From Pseudomonadota bacterium (GTDB lineage Bacteria > Pseudomonadota > Gammaproteobacteria > Steroidobacterales > Steroidobacteraceae), in NCBI GenBank assembly GCA_026398785.1, contig JAPLSF010000002.1:1-33736 (forward strand): a stretch of DNA of 33,736 nucleotides. Direction: 5' to 3'. Position 1 is the stretch's first letter, and each line of letters begins with the position of its first letter. Below, piece after piece: positions 15,937 through 24,716 of the stretch. The notes under the pieces are model-generated. The model saw only the letters and a list, made by a program, of their open reading frames with translations. It was not told the origin of the DNA and searched no databases. Made by a program: the position numbers and the translations under genes.

Positions 15937-16940
15937 GTCGCTTCCTCCGCGTGGTCGACCAGGCCGAAGCGCTTCACGTTGCGATCGGCAAGCGCTTGAA
16001 TCCGTGCGACGAGGTCCGCATGGCCCGGCGGCTTGAACAGGTGCGCGAACCGGGTTTGTGGCTTCAGGTAATCCTCGACCGGCAACTGCCGCCGGATCTT
16101 CGACACGTGCTTCACTTCACCGTGTTCGGCCTCGAAGACCGGAAACAACCCCGTCTCGTGCGCGAGTCGTGCCATCTTGATGGTCTCGGCGGAACCGTGA
16201 CCCCAGCCGAGCGGGCAGGGAACGAGCACGTGGATGTACCGCGCGCCGCGGAATTCCATGGCGCGCCGCACCTTGGCTTCGAGGTCGCGGAGTTCGGCCA
16301 CCGTTGCCGTTGCGACGTATGGAATCTCATGGGCCATGGCGATGAGCGGCAGGTTCTTGCCCTGGCCAAAACGGGCGCCGGTCGATTCACCAACCGGCAT
16401 CGTCGTGTTGGTTCGTGCGGTCGGCGGCGTGGCCGACGAACGCTGCACGCCCGTGTTCATGTACGCCTCGTTGTCGTAGCAGATGTAGAGCACGTCGTCG
16501 TTGCGTTCGAACATGCCTGACAGGCAGCCGAAGCCGATGTCGGTCGTACCGCCATCACCGCCTTGCGCAACGACGCGCACGTCACGTTTGCCCTGCACTT
16601 GCAGCGCCGCCGCGATACCCGTTCCGACGGCAGCCGCGTTGCCGAACAGCGAGTGAATCCAGGGAATCTGCCACGACGTTTCGGGGTAGGGCGTGGAGAA
16701 CACTTCCAGGCAGCCCGTGGCGTTCGCCGCGACGAGCTGGCGGTTCGTCGCCGCCATGGCTGCGTCGATCGCATAACGCGCGCCGAGCGCTTCACCGCAA
16801 CCCTGGCACGCGCGGTGTCCTGAATTGAGCGAGTTGGTGCGCTCACGACCTGATTGCACGGAGCGCTGTTCTTCCGTTAGCAGCCGGTTGCCGACCGTGA
16901 AAGTGCCGGTCTGGTAGAAGCGAATGGGTTGGTAGCTCAT
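15933..16940 (-). CDS. porB: 2-oxoacid:acceptor oxidoreductase beta subunit (TPP-binding)
   Basis: This 335-residue protein carries the thiamine diphosphate site of the pyruvate/2-oxoacid oxidoreductase family: GDGGTTDIGFGCLSGMFERNDDVLYICYDNEAYMNTGVQRSSATPP near residues 127-171. Cysteines at about 45 and 48 (ACQGCGEA), 77 (ATGCLEVF) and in VPCPLGWGHG match the four ligands of the subunit's [4Fe-4S] cluster. The MNTGVQRSSATP signature is typical of pyruvate-type enzymes, but the substrate could also be another 2-oxoacid such as phenylglyoxylate. It starts 10 bases after the alpha-subunit stop and overlaps the following flavoprotein start. It has a longer N-terminal extension (about 40 residues) than minimal PorB proteins. 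Confidence 0.92.
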   Translation of the reverse strand: MSYQPIRFYQTGTFTVGNRLLTEEQRSVQSGRERTNSLNSGHRACQGCGEALGARYAIDAAMAATNRQLVAANATGCLEVFSTPYPETSWQIPWIHSLFGNAAAVGTGIAAALQVQGKRDVRVVAQGGDGGTTDIGFGCLSGMFERNDDVLYICYDNEAYMNTGVQRSSATPPTARTNTTMPVGESTGARFGQGKNLPLIAMAHEIPYVATATVAELRDLEAKVRRAMEFRGARYIHVLVPCPLGWGHGSAETIKMARLAHETGLFPVFEAEHGEVKHVSKIRRQLPVEDYLKPQTRFAHLFKPPGHADLVARIQALADRNVKRFGLVDHAEEAT

Positions 16941-16950
16941 GCGTTGCGCC

Positions 16951-18204
16951 TCATCCGATCTTCGCGGCGACGACGCCGAGGTCCTTGAGGATGCCTTCCG
17001 CGATCGGTCCCGAGCGGCGATGCGCTCGCTCGCGTTCCAGCACGCGGTCGACCAGTGCCCGATCGAGATCGAGGAAGGTCAGGGGCTCGAGCGAGTCGGC
17101 CAGCGCCTGCCCGAAGACGCGGTGCAGCGAACCGCGCGTGATCGATCGACCACCGAGGCCGGCGATCACCGTGTGCACGCGATCCGACGCGCCGGCGAAC
17201 GACGCTGACACGTTGTTGCCGACGATGCCGCCCATGCCCACTGCCAGGCTCTTTTCGAGCACGACCACACGCTTCGCCCTTTGCAGGGCAGCACGGACGG
17301 CCACGGCCGGCCACGGCCGGAAGCACGTGATGCCGAGCACGCCGATCTTTTGCCCCTGCTCGCGCATCTCGTCGACCGTATCCTTGACGGTGCCGAGCAC
17401 GGAGCCCAGGGCGACGACGATCACGTCGGCGTCGCTGGTGCGGTATTCGTGCACCAGGCCACCGCTCGGTCGCCCGAACACGCGGCGGAATTCATCCGCC
17501 CAGGCGGGGATCAGTTCGAGGGCCTGCTGCTGCTTCGCGTGCGCGAGGTACCGCACTTCCATGAACGCTTCGGGACCGACCATGGCGCCGATCGAGACGG
17601 GATCTGCGGGATCGAGCACCTGTCGCGGCTCGTACGGCGGCAGGTACGAATCCACTTGCGCCTGTGTCGGCATGTCCACGCGCTCGTACGCGTGCGTCAG
17701 GATGAAGCCATCCATGCACACCATGACCGGCAGCGAGAGTTCTTCCGCGAGCCGGAAGGCCTGGATATGCAGGTCGAGCGCTTCCTGGTTGTCCTCGGCG
17801 AACAACTGCAGCCAGCCGCAGTCGCGCTGGCTGAGCGCGTCGGTGTGGTCGTTCCAGATGTTGATCGGCGCGCCGATCGCGCGGTTGGCAACCGTCATCA
17901 CGATCGGCAGGCCGAGGCCCGCTGCGTTGTATACCGCCTCCGCCATGAACAGCAGGCCCTGGCTTGCCGTCGCCGTGTAGGCGCGAGCCCCGGTCGCCGA
18001 AGCGCCTATCGCAACGGACATCGCCGCGAACTCCGACTCGACGTTGACGAACGCGCACGGCGTCAGTTCGCCGGCATCCACCCGCCGTCCGAGCGCCTCG
18101 ACGATGTGGGTCTGCGGCGAGATCGGATACGCGCAGATGACCTGCGGGCGGCAGAGCGCAATGGCTTCCGCAACCGCAGCCGAACCTTCAACCTGCTTGA
18201 GCAC
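16951..18204 (-). CDS. porA: 2-oxoacid:acceptor oxidoreductase alpha subunit
   Basis: The 417-residue subunit begins with LKQVEGSAAVAEAIALCRPQVICAYPISPQTHIVEAL, the pyrimidine-binding domain of the PFOR superfamily. It continues with VNVESEFAAMSVAIGASATGARAYTATASQGLLFMAEAVYNAAGLGLPIVM (residues 53-105). Domain II includes VIVVALGSVLGTVKDTVDEMREQGQKIGVLGITCFRPWP near residues 265-303. The length and order match separate-chain PorA. Together with the beta and gamma subunits it would oxidatively decarboxylate a 2-oxoacid to an acyl-CoA. It overlaps the gamma-subunit gene by 17 bases, a sign of translational coupling. Confidence 0.93.
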   Translation of the reverse strand: MLKQVEGSAAVAEAIALCRPQVICAYPISPQTHIVEALGRRVDAGELTPCAFVNVESEFAAMSVAIGASATGARAYTATASQGLLFMAEAVYNAAGLGLPIVMTVANRAIGAPINIWNDHTDALSQRDCGWLQLFAEDNQEALDLHIQAFRLAEELSLPVMVCMDGFILTHAYERVDMPTQAQVDSYLPPYEPRQVLDPADPVSIGAMVGPEAFMEVRYLAHAKQQQALELIPAWADEFRRVFGRPSGGLVHEYRTSDADVIVVALGSVLGTVKDTVDEMREQGQKIGVLGITCFRPWPAVAVRAALQRAKRVVVLEKSLAVGMGGIVGNNVSASFAGASDRVHTVIAGLGGRSITRGSLHRVFGQALADSLEPLTFLDLDRALVDRVLERERAHRRSGPIAEGILKDLGVVAAKIG

Positions 18205-18781
18205 CGGCGGCCTCCTTCTTCATCTCGCGCTGCACGAACTCATAGGCTTCCGTGGCTGCGGCGACGTTGCCGGCCGCGACCTTGGGTGGGAACTTTTCGC
18301 CGATGGCGGCGGCGACCGACTCGAGCGAGACGCGACCCGTCAGCGCGGCAAAGCCACCGAGCAGCGACGCATTCGGGAGCGGCCGTCCGACGTGGCGCAT
18401 GGCGATCTCGGTGGCGGGCACCGTGCAGAGGTGTGCCGCGGCGAATTTCTGCGCGAATTCGGCGAGGCCGAGATCCTCGAACGTCCGCGCGGTATTGATC
18501 AATATGTAGCCACCGGGCTGGAGGCCACCGAAGACGTCGACCTGGTGCAGCAGGGTGGGGTCCTGGATGATCAGCGCGTCGGGGGCGAGGATGGGCTCGC
18601 GCAGCCGGATCGGGCGGTCGTCGATGCGACAGAAGGCGACCACCGGCGCGCCGGTCCGCTCCGAGCCGAAGCTCGGGAAGGCCTGGGAATGCCGGTTCTC
18701 GCGGAATGCCGCCACCGAGAGCAACTCGGCCGCCGTCACCACGCCCTGGCCGCCGCGGCCGTGAATCCTGATCTGGAACAT
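18188..18781 (-). CDS. porG: 2-oxoacid:acceptor oxidoreductase gamma subunit
   Basis: The 197-residue protein starts MFQIRIHGRGGQGVVTAAELLSVAAFRENRHSQAFPSFGSERTGAPVVAFCRI, the hallmark of PorG/KorC-type gamma domains. PNASLLGGFAALTG follows near residues 136-149. The reading frame remains open far upstream, but ATG at 18781 has a strong GGAGG a few bases upstream and matches the family start. The subunit binds the acceptor/CoA side of the complex. It is the first gene of a four-gene minus-strand operon (gamma, alpha, beta, flavoprotein-ferredoxin) and is divergent from the DUF885 gene, with 180 bases between them. Confidence 0.93.
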   Translation of the reverse strand: MFQIRIHGRGGQGVVTAAELLSVAAFRENRHSQAFPSFGSERTGAPVVAFCRIDDRPIRLREPILAPDALIIQDPTLLHQVDVFGGLQPGGYILINTARTFEDLGLAEFAQKFAAAHLCTVPATEIAMRHVGRPLPNASLLGGFAALTGRVSLESVAAAIGEKFPPKVAAGNVAAATEAYEFVQREMKKEAAGAQAG

Positions 18782-18961
18782 GTTCCTCCCCGCCCGTCTC
18801 GGGCCAGGGAACAACCATGCCTTGGAATCGCGGGGTTGGGCATCGGGATTGTCACGGATGGGGTGGTCGCCACCGCGCGAACTTGCGAAACTGTGCCGCC
18901 ACATCGGGCGAGCCGCCGGCACCCGATCCGCCGATTCCCTGCCCCGCTTTCGGAAGACCCC
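18782..18961. promoter_or_regulatory. Divergent intergenic region between porG and DUF885 genes
   Basis: The 180-base region lies between divergent start codons at 18781 and 18962, so it should hold promoters for both the oxidoreductase operon and the peptidase operon. No clear -10/-35 pair or operator was recognised by eye. Confidence 0.4.
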
Positions 18962-20776
18962 ATGACCAGACCGTCCCGGTTCGTGTCGCTTGTTTCCGCC
19001 CTGCTCATGGCCGGCTGCGCTGTCATGCCCATGGGCGCGCTGGCCGCTGCCGCACCCGCCGCCGTCGATCGCGCGCAGGCCGAGTCGAGGAAGCTCAATG
19101 CGATCTTCGACGAGTACTTCGAGGAATACCTGCAGCAGAACCCGATCCTGGCGACCTCGATCGGCGATCCGCGCTACAACGACCGCTTCGTCGTCGGCAT
19201 CAGCCCGGCCGCCATTGCCGCCGAGCAGAAGCTGCAGCGCGATTACCTCGTCCGCGTGCAGACCGTGGATCGTGCCGCACTGCCGGCCGCCGACCAACTG
19301 TCGTACGACGTGTTCAAGAGTGGGCGCGAGCGCGAGATCGAGGGCTTCAGGTTCCCGGACGAGCTGATCCCGCTCAACCAGTTCTACTCGACGCCGAACA
19401 GCTTCGCCCAGCTCGGGTCCGGCACCGGCATGCAGCCGTTCAAGACGGTGCAGGACTACGACAACTTCCTGCAGCGCCTGGATGGCTTTGTCGCCTGGAC
19501 CGACCAGGCCATCGGCAACATGAAGCAAGGCGTAAAGCGCGGCTACACGCTGCCGAAGGTGCTGGCCGAGCGCACGCTGCCGCAGCTCGAAGCGCACATC
19601 GTCGCCAGGCCCGAGGACTCGCTGTACTGGGGCCCGATCGCGAGGATGCCGGAGGACTTTTCCGCTGCAGACCGCGAACGCCTGACCAAGGCTTATCGCG
19701 AAGCGATCGAGACCAAGGTCGTCCCCACGTATCGCAGGCTCCGCGATTACATGCGCGACGAATACCTGCCGAAGACGCGCCTCAGCGACGGCATGGAAGG
19801 CCTGCCGAACGGCAAGGCCTGGTACGCCTACAACGTGAAGCGCATCACCACGACGGACTACACGCCGGAGCAGATCCACCAGATCGGCCTCGATGAGGTG
19901 AAGCGCATTCACGGTGAGATGGAGGCCGTGATGAAGCAGGTGGGTTTCAAGGGCACGCGCGCTGAGTTCTTCAAGCACCTCAACACCGATCCGCAGTTCT
20001 TCTTCGACCAGCGCGCAGACCTGATCGCCGGCTACGATGCGATCCGCAAGCGGGTGAACCCGCAGCTACCGCAACTGTTCGAGATCCTGCCGAAGGCCGA
20101 TTATGAGGTGCGTGCCGTCGAGCCGTTCCGCGAGAAGAGCGCGGCGGGCTGGCAGTACCAGGCAGCGAACGAGGACGGCACGCGCCCGGGCATCTTCTAC
20201 GCCAATGCGTACGACCTGCGCGCGCGCCCGAAGTGGGCGATGGAGGCGCTGTCGCTGCACGAGGCGAACCCGGGTCACCACTTCCAGATCTCGATCCAGC
20301 GCGAACAGCAGGAGTTGCCGAAGTTCCGCCGGTTCGGCGGCTACACCGCCTACAGCGAAGGCTGGGCCCTGTACGCCGAATCGCTGGGCCAGGACCTCGG
20401 CATGTACACCGATCCGTACCAGTACTTCGGCCGCCTCGAAGGCGAGCTGTGGCGCGCCATCCGCCTCGTCGTCGACACGGGCCTGCACTCGAAAGGCTGG
20501 ACCCGTGAGCAGGTGCTCGAATACATGGACGCGAACAGCTCCGCGGCCGAGGCGCGCCGCGTGTCCGAGACGGAGCGCTACATGGCGATTCCGGGCCAGG
20601 CGCTCGCGTACAAGATCGGCCAGCTCAAGATCAGTGAGTTGCGCGCGCGAGCCGAAAAGGAACTTGGGCCCGGGTTCGACATCCGCAAGTTCCACACGGC
20701 CGTGCTCATCGACGGCGCGCTGCCGCTCGACGTGCTCGAAGCCAAGGTCGACCGCTGGATCGCCAGCCAGCGTTGA
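18962..20776 (+). CDS. DUF885 family metallopeptidase-like lipoprotein
   Basis: The 604-residue protein begins MTRPSRFVSLVSALLMAGC, a plausible lipoprotein signal (LMAGC), so it is likely tethered in the periplasm. It has the DUF885 layout: YFEEYLQQNPILATSIGDPRYND near residues 45-67, and LSHEANPGHHFQ-like sequence (LHEANPGHHFQISIQ near 431-445) as the metal-binding motif. GYTAYSEGWALYAESLGQDLGMY near 459-481 supplies the downstream glutamate. This arrangement resembles gluzincin peptidases, though the family's substrates are poorly known. The ATG at 18962 was chosen because the signal peptide begins there. The open frame upstream to 18044 overlaps the porG and porA genes. The next gene starts 17 bases after the stop, so it belongs to a peptidase operon. 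Confidence 0.9.
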   Translation: MTRPSRFVSLVSALLMAGCAVMPMGALAAAAPAAVDRAQAESRKLNAIFDEYFEEYLQQNPILATSIGDPRYNDRFVVGISPAAIAAEQKLQRDYLVRVQTVDRAALPAADQLSYDVFKSGREREIEGFRFPDELIPLNQFYSTPNSFAQLGSGTGMQPFKTVQDYDNFLQRLDGFVAWTDQAIGNMKQGVKRGYTLPKVLAERTLPQLEAHIVARPEDSLYWGPIARMPEDFSAADRERLTKAYREAIETKVVPTYRRLRDYMRDEYLPKTRLSDGMEGLPNGKAWYAYNVKRITTTDYTPEQIHQIGLDEVKRIHGEMEAVMKQVGFKGTRAEFFKHLNTDPQFFFDQRADLIAGYDAIRKRVNPQLPQLFEILPKADYEVRAVEPFREKSAAGWQYQAANEDGTRPGIFYANAYDLRARPKWAMEALSLHEANPGHHFQISIQREQQELPKFRRFGGYTAYSEGWALYAESLGQDLGMYTDPYQYFGRLEGELWRAIRLVVDTGLHSKGWTREQVLEYMDANSSAAEARRVSETERYMAIPGQALAYKIGQLKISELRARAEKELGPGFDIRKFHTAVLIDGALPLDVLEAKVDRWIASQR

Positions 20777-20793
20777 AGTCAGGGAGCAATCCG

Positions 20794-22206
20794 GTGCGCA
20801 GCAATGTTGGAACTGTCCGTGACGTTCGTAGAACCTGGTCGATGGTCACGGCATGGAGCGCCGCCGGGCTGGCGCTCGGGCTGATCTTCGGTGCCACCGC
20901 GCAGGCGGCGTCGCCCGCCGTCCCCGGTGCCAACCAGATCGTGACGCGTACGCTGCCGAACGGCATGAAGCTGGTCGTGTGGCCCGACAAGGACATCCCG
21001 AATGTCGCGATGTACACGTTTTATCGCGTGGGCAGCCGCAACGAGCGGCCGGGCATCACGGGCATTTCGCACTTTTTCGAGCACATGATGTTCAACGGCA
21101 CGAAGACCCGGGCGCCCGGCGAGTTCGACCGCGTGATGGAAGGCAACGGCGGCAGGAACAACGCCTACACCAGCTCCGACGTCACCGTGTACCAGAACTG
21201 GTTTCCCAGTTCGGTCACGGGCCTGATCTTCGACCTCGAGTCGGATCGCATGCGCAATCTCGACTTCAACGCCGGGAAGGTGGAAAGCGAGCGAGGCGTG
21301 GTGTACTCGGAGCGCCGCTCGTCGGTCGACAACGACAACTTCGGCACCTTGATCGAGCAGATGCAGGCGACCGCCTTTGTCGCGCATCCGTACCAGATAC
21401 CGACCATCGGCTGGCCTTCCGACATCGAGGGCTGGAAGGTCACGGACCTGCAGGATTACTACCGCCAGTACTACGCGCCCAACAACGCGGTGATGTTCAT
21501 CGTGGGCGACATCGAGCCCGAAGCCGCGTTCAAGCTGGCCGACCAGTACCTCGCCGGCATCCCGGCGCAACCCGCGCCGCCCGCCGTTACGACGCAGGAG
21601 CCGCCGCAACTCGGGGAGCGCCGGATCAGGATCGAACGCGATGCCCAGACGCCGTTGCTTGCCATGGCGTGGCACACGGCTGCGGCGTCCGCACGCGAGG
21701 CACGGGTGATGGAAGTGCTGTTGTCGATCCTCGGCGATGGCGACTCGTCGCGGCTCTACCAGCGACTCGTCGAAAAGGAGCAGGTCGCGGTCGACGTCGG
21801 CACGCAGTTCGACGCTGGCTTCGATCCGGGGTTGGCGTGGGTCTATGCGGTCGTGCCACCTGGTGGCGACGTGACCCGCACCGAGAAGCTCATCGACGAA
21901 GAGATCGCGCGTCTTGCGCAAGACGGCCCGACGGCCATCGAAATCACCAAGGCCCGCAACCAGGCGCTGGTCGGCTTCTGGCATGGACTCGAAACCATCA
22001 GCGGCAAGGCGCAGGCGCTCGGCGAATACGAGGTATTCCATGGCGATTACCGCAAGCTCTTCGCCGCGCCAGCCGAGTACGAGAGCATCACGGCCGAGGA
22101 CGTGAAGACGGCGGCCGCCAAGGTACTTCGCGGTGAAAACCGCACGGTCGGCGTGCTCGAGCCCAAGGTCGAGCCGAAGGTGCAGGCCAGGGAAGGTGCG
22201 AAGTGA
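20794..22206 (+). CDS. M16 family zinc metallopeptidase (catalytic subunit)
   Basis: The product of about 470 residues has a hydrophobic signal (TAWSAAGLALGLIFGATAQAA). It carries the M16 inverted zinc site HFFEHMMFNGTK near residue 90 and the third ligand Glu in ESERGVVYSERR. The start is uncertain. GTG 20794 follows AGGGAG at 20782-20787 with six-base spacing, while a TTG at 20773 overlaps the DUF885 stop codon and an ATG at 20842 also lies just ahead of the signal peptide. It is followed by a paired M16 gene with GTGA overlap. The arrangement matches the two-gene periplasmic M16A/M16B processing peptidase-like pairs. Confidence 0.92.
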   Translation: MRSNVGTVRDVRRTWSMVTAWSAAGLALGLIFGATAQAASPAVPGANQIVTRTLPNGMKLVVWPDKDIPNVAMYTFYRVGSRNERPGITGISHFFEHMMFNGTKTRAPGEFDRVMEGNGGRNNAYTSSDVTVYQNWFPSSVTGLIFDLESDRMRNLDFNAGKVESERGVVYSERRSSVDNDNFGTLIEQMQATAFVAHPYQIPTIGWPSDIEGWKVTDLQDYYRQYYAPNNAVMFIVGDIEPEAAFKLADQYLAGIPAQPAPPAVTTQEPPQLGERRIRIERDAQTPLLAMAWHTAAASAREARVMEVLLSILGDGDSSRLYQRLVEKEQVAVDVGTQFDAGFDPGLAWVYAVVPPGGDVTRTEKLIDEEIARLAQDGPTAIEITKARNQALVGFWHGLETISGKAQALGEYEVFHGDYRKLFAAPAEYESITAEDVKTAAAKVLRGENRTVGVLEPKVEPKVQAREGAK

Positions 22207-23618
22207 ATCGTCCTTCTGCCATGCGCGCGTTCGCGCTGTCTCTTGTGCTCTTGCCGGCGGCCACGGCGTTCGGCGCAGAGGGCGTGAAACTCCCCGCGTA
22301 CAAGTCCGCGACGCTGGCAAACGGCGCTGTCGTCGCCCTCGTCGAGAAGCGCGACACGCCACTGGTCTCGATGAACGTCACCGTCCGCGGCGGCGGGCTC
22401 GGTGACCCGGCGAACAAGGACGGCACCGCGTCGCTCTATGCCGATCTGATCCAGAAGGGCGCGGGCAACCGCACTGCCGCACAGTTCGCCGAGGCCATCG
22501 AGAACGTCGGCGGCTCGCTGTCGGCTGGCGCAGGCAGCGAAAGCGTCGGCATCAACGCCAGCTTCATGTCGCGCGACGTGGACCTGATGCTCGAGCTGGT
22601 CGCCGACGCCCTGCAGCGTCCAAGGCTCGACGCCGCGGAGTTCGAGAAGGCGCGCACACTGGCCGTGCAGTCGATCGTCGCGGCGAAGGACTCGGACCCG
22701 CGTGCCTTGATGAGCAGCTATGGCGATGCGTGGCTGTTTCGCGGACATCCCTACGGGCGTTCCGTGGGTGGCAGCGAGGCCTCGCTGGCAGCGGTCAAGC
22801 TCGACGACATCAAGCGCTATTACGCTGACCAGGTCGGCGGCGACCGGCTGATCATCACCATGGTCGGCGACTTCGATTCTGCGACGATGCTGCCAAAGCT
22901 CGAGCGTTCGTTCGGCACGTGGCGTAAGGCTGGCGCATCCGTGCCGACCGTGCCGCCTCCGGCGAAGGTCATGGGCCGGCCCGTGCTGCTGGTCGACAAA
23001 CCCGGCGCGACGCAGACGTACTTCTGGCTTGGCAACGTCGGCGCCTCGCGCACGGATCCGGCGCGTACCGCGCAGTCCGTGGTCAATACGGTCTTTGGCG
23101 GGCGCTTCACGTCGATGCTCAATACCGAGCTGCGAGTGAAGAGCGGGCTGACCTATGGCGCCAGCGCGTCGTTCAGCCGCCCCACGCAGCCGGGTTCGTT
23201 CCACATCGGCTCGTATACCGAAACGAGCAAGACGACGCAGGCGATCGACATGGCGCTCGACACGCTCGCGCGACTGCACAAGGACGGACTGGACGCCGAC
23301 CAGCTGAAATCGTCGCAGAGCTATATGCTCGGCCAGTTCCCGCCGACGATCGAGACCAACGGGCAGATCGCCGGGCGACTCGCGGACATGCTTTTCTATG
23401 GCCTCGGTCCAGAGGACGTCAACGAGTACGCGGAGCGCGTGCTGAACGTGGACGCCGTCGCGGTTCGCAGCACGATCGAGCAGTCCTTCCCGCAGCCGGA
23501 TGACGTGGCGCTGGTGCTGATCGGCGACGCGGCGAAAATCCGCGATGCGGTGCGGAAGTACGGGCCGGTGACGGAGATGAAGATCACCGATCCGCGCTTT
23601 ACCCCGGCGGCGAAGTGA
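22203..23618 (+). CDS. M16 family peptidase-like protein lacking the zinc motif (partner subunit)
   Basis: The 471-residue exported protein (MNRPSAMRAFALSLVLLPAATAFGAEG) has the M16 fold: PAYKSATLANGAVVALVEKRDTPLVSMNVTVRGGG, GRFTSMLNTELRVKSGLTYGASASFSRP, and VGDFDSATMLPKLERSFGTW. Where a catalytic copy has HxxEH it reads TASLYADLIQKGAG, so zinc binding is lost. The conserved Arg and Tyr of the partner subunit (RVKSGLTYG, near residues 317-325) are kept. It starts with GTG overlapping the previous stop and therefore is translationally coupled to the catalytic M16 gene. It probably forms a clam-shell heterodimer with it. Confidence 0.92.
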   Translation: MNRPSAMRAFALSLVLLPAATAFGAEGVKLPAYKSATLANGAVVALVEKRDTPLVSMNVTVRGGGLGDPANKDGTASLYADLIQKGAGNRTAAQFAEAIENVGGSLSAGAGSESVGINASFMSRDVDLMLELVADALQRPRLDAAEFEKARTLAVQSIVAAKDSDPRALMSSYGDAWLFRGHPYGRSVGGSEASLAAVKLDDIKRYYADQVGGDRLIITMVGDFDSATMLPKLERSFGTWRKAGASVPTVPPPAKVMGRPVLLVDKPGATQTYFWLGNVGASRTDPARTAQSVVNTVFGGRFTSMLNTELRVKSGLTYGASASFSRPTQPGSFHIGSYTETSKTTQAIDMALDTLARLHKDGLDADQLKSSQSYMLGQFPPTIETNGQIAGRLADMLFYGLGPEDVNEYAERVLNVDAVAVRSTIEQSFPQPDDVALVLIGDAAKIRDAVRKYGPVTEMKITDPRFTPAAK

Positions 23619-24262
23619 CGAAGCGCACCGCGCTGATTGCCGGCGCGTCCGGACTCGTCGGTGGCGAGTGCCTGCAGCGCCTGCTTGCATCCGGCGTGTA
23701 TTCGAAGGTCACGGTCGTTACGCGTCGTTCGCTCGGTGCTGCCGCAAAGCATGCGAAAATACGCGAGATCGTGGTCGATTTCGCGCAACTCGACAGTGTC
23801 CGTGCCGATCTTCGCGCCGACCACGTGTTCTGCGCGCTCGGTACCACGATTCGAAAAGCTGGATCGCAGGCAAAATTCCGCCAGGTGGATTGCGAGTATC
23901 CGCGCCGCTTTGCGGAACTGGCGCTCGCGAACGGGGCGAAGCATTTCTCGCTCGTGAGCGCGCTCGGCGCCAGTTCGAAGTCAGGGGTGTTCTATTCCCG
24001 CGTAAAAGGCGAATTGGAGGATGCTCTGCGCGCGATGAAATGGCCGAGCCTGTGCCTGGTGCGACCGTCCGTCATCGCCGGCGACCGGCAGGAGTCGCGG
24101 CCGCTCGAACGCCTGAGCGAGACGCTGCTCAGGTTCGGACCCGCGACTTACAGGCCGGTCGATGCCGGCAAGATTGCGGCGGCGATGATCGCGACCGCCC
24201 AGCGTGAGCCACGCGGCGTCACCGTCATCGAGTCCCGCGAAATCCCCCGGGTTGCCGGATAG
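23615..24262 (+). CDS. NAD(P)-binding oxidoreductase, HTATIP2/TIP30-like
   Basis: The 215-residue protein has a single atypical short-chain dehydrogenase fold: ALIAGASGLVGGECLQRLLASG (residues 5-26, Gly-rich loop), DHVFCALGTTIRKAGSQAKFRQVDCEY (about 69-95), and FSLVSALGASSKSGVFYSRVKGELEDALRAM (about 111-141), with the YxxxK motif as YSRVK. LVRPSVIAGDR is also conserved. The length fits the family. It starts with GTG overlapping the stop of the M16 partner gene, so it is the last gene of the peptidase operon. Its substrate and its tie to the peptidases are unknown. Confidence 0.88.
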   Translation: MTKRTALIAGASGLVGGECLQRLLASGVYSKVTVVTRRSLGAAAKHAKIREIVVDFAQLDSVRADLRADHVFCALGTTIRKAGSQAKFRQVDCEYPRRFAELALANGAKHFSLVSALGASSKSGVFYSRVKGELEDALRAMKWPSLCLVRPSVIAGDRQESRPLERLSETLLRFGPATYRPVDAGKIAAAMIATAQREPRGVTVIESREIPRVAG

Positions 24263-24302
24263 CTCTTCGGCGGCTGCGACCGTTGCCATCGGACGAAAGT
24301 GG

Positions 24303-24716
24303 CTACGGTGTCGCCGCGGTGGTTGCGATCAGCCGTGAGTCTTCCAGCGCGGCCGTCCGGTGCACCGTGATCGCCTGGTACTCGGGGTTGCCGATCATCT
24401 GCAGGAACGCCTGCTTGGAAGGGTACTGGACCAGCAATGCGTCGTCCCATCGTTCCGTCGACGGGCCAAGCAGGATCGCTTTGGCCGCACCCCGCCACAC
24501 AACACTGCCGCCGACGCCCTGCACGAACCCGAACGCATCCCTGGCATAGCGCGCATAGGCTTCGCTGCCACTGCACGGGTCCGCGGCAAATCCTGGCGGG
24601 TACAGTGCTTGGTTGCGGTAACACAGCAGGTTGATCATCACGACGGGTCGATCTGCCGCGACTCCTGCGAGCAAGGCTGCGACGTGCTCGATGAACTTCG
24701 ATGCGGCGTTGTTCAT
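24303..24716 (-). CDS. DUF1330 family protein
   Basis: The 137-residue protein begins MNNAASKFIEHVAALLAG and contains RPVVMINLLCYRNQALYPPGFA (about residues 23-44), GSEAYARYARDAFGFVQGVGGSVVWRG (about 49-75) and DALLVQYPSKQAFLQMIGNPEYQAITVHRTAALEDSRLIA (about 91-130). This is the DUF1330 dimeric alpha/beta-barrel pattern. The start codon overlaps the stop of the MscS-type channel gene by four bases (ATGA), so the two are coupled. No catalytic role is established. The gene ends 40 bases from the convergent oxidoreductase gene. Confidence 0.85.
   Translation of the reverse strand: MNNAASKFIEHVAALLAGVAADRPVVMINLLCYRNQALYPPGFAADPCSGSEAYARYARDAFGFVQGVGGSVVWRGAAKAILLGPSTERWDDALLVQYPSKQAFLQMIGNPEYQAITVHRTAALEDSRLIATTAATP

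Noticed and set aside
18044-18961. An in-frame upstream extension of the DUF885 protein
   Set aside because: The extension is antisense to porG and porA, and the lipoprotein signal peptide begins at ATG 18962.
20779-23690. Two long minus-strand frames (527 and 547 codons)
   Set aside because: They are antisense to the paired M16 genes. The composition is Arg/His-rich and shows no motif or ribosome binding site.
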